A DNA stretch of 64,000 nt. Source: CAZXYS01 sp964645005 (lineage in GTDB: Bacteria > Bacteroidota > Ignavibacteria > Kapaibacteriales > UBA2268). The notes under the pieces are model-generated. The model did not search any database, had not been told where the DNA came from, and was given only the letters and a program-made list of their open reading frames with translations. Of this stretch, positions 61,735 to 64,000 are shown piece after piece. Position 1 is the first letter of the stretch; the number at the start of each line of letters is the position of its first letter. The DNA is taken from the NCBI GenBank assembly GCA_964645005.1, contig CAZXYS010000007.1, positions 1 to 64,000 on the forward strand, written 5' to 3'. The position numbers and the translations under genes are program-made.

Positions 61735-63222
61735 GTGTCAAATATTAAAAGTGAAAGCTTGTCTTTGTTTCCTGAAGTGGAAACGGAAGGACAGGAGCAG
61801 CAACAACGGAATAATTTGGAACAAGCAGACCCTCAAGCTGAAATTCTATGGAATAAATGCCTTAAAATAATTGAAGATAATGTAAATTCCCAGGTATTTA
61901 AAACATGGTTTGAACCTATATCGGCACAAAAATGGGAAAATAATCAGTTGACAATTCTTGTGCCGAGCCAATTCTTCTTTGAATGGATTGAAGAGCACTT
62001 CTACAATCTGCTGCAGAAAACCATTAGCGAGGTGCTCGGCGACGGAGCCAAGATTCAATACCAGGTAGTTATGGATGATACGGGTGATTCGCTGGAAAAC
62101 AGGACTATCAAGCTGCCGGGCTTGCGTTATCCGCCATCCGGAGCTCAGACGACCCTGCCATTTGCTCAAACACCTGTGCAGCATCAGGAATTTCCAACAT
62201 TTCTGAATCCTCGATATTCATTTGACAATTTTATCATAGGGGAAAGCAATCAGTTAGCTCGTTCTGCTGCTATGGCAGTGGCTCAAAATCCGGGAGGCAC
62301 CCGCTTCAATCCTCTTGTAATCTACGGCGCTACAGGATTGGGCAAAACTCACTTGATCCAAGGGATTGGCAACCACATCGTGATGCATAATTCAAATTCA
62401 AGGGTGCTCTACACAAACAGTGAGCGCTTTACTATGGAGTTTGTGAATGCTATCCAAAACAACAGAGTGAACGAATTCATCAATTTCTACAGAAGTATTG
62501 ATGTACTCCTTGTCGATGATATTCAATTCTTCGGCGGGAAGGAAAAAACTCAGGATAATTTCTTCCATACGTTTAATGCGCTGCACCAAGCTGGCAAACA
62601 ACTCGTGCTTACAAGTGATAAACCTCCCAAAGAGCTTGATAAGGTTGATGAAAGGCTTATATCCCGCTTCCAGTGGGGGCTCACTGTGGATATTCAGCAG
62701 CCTGACCTGGAAATGCGTATGGCAATCCTCCGCAAGAAAAGCCTTGATGAAGGATTGGATCTGCCTTCCGACACAGTAGAATATCTTGCCAGGCACGTTA
62801 AATCGAGTATACGTGAGCTTGAGGGCATTCTAATCAGTCTGATAGCAAAATTCACCCTTGACAGGCGTGAACTCAACCTTGACTTAGCAAGAGAGGTAAT
62901 TCACGGTATTGTCAAGGATGATGAAGAAAAACCGCTGACAATTGATGAGATCAAGCAATTCGTGGCTAATTATTATAAGCTGGAACCGGATATGCTTAGT
63001 TCAAAATCACGCAAGCATGAGGTAGCTCTGGCAAGGCAGATGGCTATGTATCTCTCGAAACAATTGACTGATGCTTCATTAAAGATGATTGGTGCATATT
63101 TTGGGGGAAGGGATCATTCTACAGTACTTCACTCCTGCTCTATGATAGAGAATTATCTTGTGACAGATAAAAAAGTCAAAAACGCATTTGACACTCTACT
63201 TGTAAAGATCAAGAAAATCTGA
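61735..63222 (+). CDS. dnaA: Chromosomal replication initiator DnaA
   Basis: A 495-aa protein starting at GTG 61735 with GAAGGGGA upstream. Domain I (WNKCLKIIEDNVNSQVFKTW), a linker (~115-155) with little structure, the AAA+ domain III (Walker A GATGLGKT at 198-205; Walker B LLVDDIQFF) and the DNA-binding domain IV with the DnaA signature (GAYFGGRDHSTVLHSC) are complete. It opens the replication origin in its ATP form. dnaN and recF are not next to it and no cluster of DnaA boxes is seen, so the origin need not be here. Confidence 0.97.
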   Translation: MSNIKSESLSLFPEVETEGQEQQQRNNLEQADPQAEILWNKCLKIIEDNVNSQVFKTWFEPISAQKWENNQLTILVPSQFFFEWIEEHFYNLLQKTISEVLGDGAKIQYQVVMDDTGDSLENRTIKLPGLRYPPSGAQTTLPFAQTPVQHQEFPTFLNPRYSFDNFIIGESNQLARSAAMAVAQNPGGTRFNPLVIYGATGLGKTHLIQGIGNHIVMHNSNSRVLYTNSERFTMEFVNAIQNNRVNEFINFYRSIDVLLVDDIQFFGGKEKTQDNFFHTFNALHQAGKQLVLTSDKPPKELDKVDERLISRFQWGLTVDIQQPDLEMRMAILRKKSLDEGLDLPSDTVEYLARHVKSSIRELEGILISLIAKFTLDRRELNLDLAREVIHGIVKDDEEKPLTIDEIKQFVANYYKLEPDMLSSKSRKHEVALARQMAMYLSKQLTDASLKMIGAYFGGRDHSTVLHSCSMIENYLVTDKKVKNAFDTLLVKIKKI

Positions 63223-63250
63223 AATTTTTCCTTATATTATAAAATTAAAA

Positions 63251-63290
63251 AAAATCAGTTCGGCAGTTGATTTTAACTGACTGATTTTTT
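63251..63290 (+). terminator. Rho-independent terminator after dnaA
   Basis: AAAATCAGT (63251-63259) pairs with ACTGATTTT (63280-63288) and CAGTT (63264-63268) with AACTG (63275-63279); the T-run continues to 63290. It isolates dnaA from the next gene. Confidence 0.85.
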
Positions 63291-63367
63291 ATTTTGTAAC
63301 CTTTAGGACTTTAATTGGTTAATTAACAATATAAGGTATACTAAGTTTTATAAGAGAAAGGTGAGAC

Positions 63368-64000
63368 ATGAAAAAGTATTTTACCATTTTTGCAGCAATC
63401 ATTTTTGCGTCTGCAATATTGTTACCGCAAATCAGCTATTCCGTCGAGAGAAAATACATAATGTTCGACAATCTTGACTACTATGCTGATACCTGCTATG
63501 CAGCTACCCTCAGGTATCATGACAATTATAAGGATGATCTTGAGATCCGCCCATTCAATCAGCAGACTTTCAACGAGATAAACGTAAAGGATTATGACGC
63601 CGCGATTTTTCCAATAGGAAATACCGGAAAAGGCTTCAGAGGAGAATTACCTGCATCCTATGGAACGAGATACAGCCTGAGTTCAACCGTTGGTGGTGTG
63701 AAAATTATTGACAAAATAATGGAATTTGTCAATTCGGGAACCGGTGTCATTATCATTGCACAAAATGCTTTGAGCAGTGCGTACACCGGAGGTGATCCCA
63801 AAGTCAACAATTTATTATGGAATATTCTTGGTATAGATTACCAGGGGCAAAAATACGAATGTGGTGATGTCACTGAATCCGGCAATACCACCGAATGGAG
63901 ATGGTGGATGTTCAAAATAGAAGGAAGCCTTGAAGATCCCGTTGGAATGGGATTGCCAAAATATTACAATGGCGGCGACGAAAGCAGCGGTCAGGCTATT
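63368..64000 (+). CDS. Secreted protein, cut by window edge
   Basis: The first 211 codons of a gene that continues beyond the window. ATG 63368 is preceded by AAGGTGAG. A Sec signal peptide (MKKYFTIFAAIIFASAILLP) leads into an alpha/beta region (KYIMFDNLDYYADTCYAATL, DYDAAIFPIGNTGKGFRG, GVKIIDKIMEFVNSGTGVII, then IAQNA) that resembles a flavodoxin- or ThuA/amidotransferase-like fold, a common N-terminal module in large Bacteroidota secreted proteins. Function and C-terminal sorting signal are not visible. Confidence 0.75.
   Translation, partial: MKKYFTIFAAIIFASAILLPQISYSVERKYIMFDNLDYYADTCYAATLRYHDNYKDDLEIRPFNQQTFNEINVKDYDAAIFPIGNTGKGFRGELPASYGTRYSLSSTVGGVKIIDKIMEFVNSGTGVIIIAQNALSSAYTGGDPKVNNLLWNILGIDYQGQKYECGDVTESGNTTEWRWWMFKIEGSLEDPVGMGLPKYYNGGDESSGQAI

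Overview
The window looks like a bacterial chromosome segment from the Bacteroidota/Chlorobiota side of the tree, most likely an Ignavibacteria- or Kapabacteria-like lineage (inference). The signs are several secreted proteins ending in type IX secretion (T9SS) type-A sorting domains, promoters of the form TTG-N19/20-TAnnTTTG, many genes without a clear Shine-Dalgarno site, a cysteine-poor bL31, and a bacterial alpha-2-macroglobulin next to penicillin-binding protein 1C. I saw no tRNA, rRNA or CRISPR array.

Layout. 1-5250 holds three secreted proteins on the minus strand: a truncated beta-propeller-like protein, a BNR-repeat T9SS protein, and a YadA-head/S74-chaperone T9SS protein whose signal peptide is interrupted by a run of 14 G (minus strand), one base out of frame. 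5847-12781 has a DUF4175-like membrane/coiled-coil protein and FtsK. 12799-22269 is a minus-strand surface-polysaccharide operon (wHTH regulator, ABC exporter, polytopic membrane protein, two sulfotransferases, an alpha/alpha-toroid-like protein, two family-2 glycosyltransferases, a nucleotide-sugar epimerase). Its middle is very AT-rich and was probably acquired. 22355-30256 is the alpha-2-macroglobulin/PBP1C pair. 30554-33010 is a multi-PAS histidine kinase behind a Fur-box-like palindrome.

33512-35399 is an AT-rich, repeat-flanked, tightly coupled three-gene module (TIGR04255 family plus two uncharacterised proteins), probably mobile. 35939-43648 is mostly core: gmhA, engB, cysS, a DUF2520 protein, a TPR lipoprotein/secreted protein, obgE and an acidic unknown. 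44021-48712 carries a small beta-barrel protein and, facing it, an ECF sigma factor operon: sigma factor, an anti-sigma-like protein fused to a predicted outer-membrane barrel, a lipoprotein and a T9SS protein. 48944-55697 has aroC, a TMTC-like membrane/TPR protein, an HMG-CoA-lyase-like enzyme with an unknown partner, a broken OsmC gene joined to a fragment of another gene, and a Rieske/FAD reductase. 55839-56531 is a small ribosomal operon (bS18, bL31, a 61-aa unknown). It is followed by ligA, another large BNR T9SS protein, a structured leader, dnaA and a truncated secreted protein.

Intergenic regions are full of short perfect hairpins that fall into a few recurrent designs, including one palindrome that has entered the 5' end of the PBP1C reading frame. 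The most interesting items are the phase-variable-looking adhesin, the TIGR04255 module, the sigma/anti-sigma-barrel operon and the structured element ahead of dnaA.
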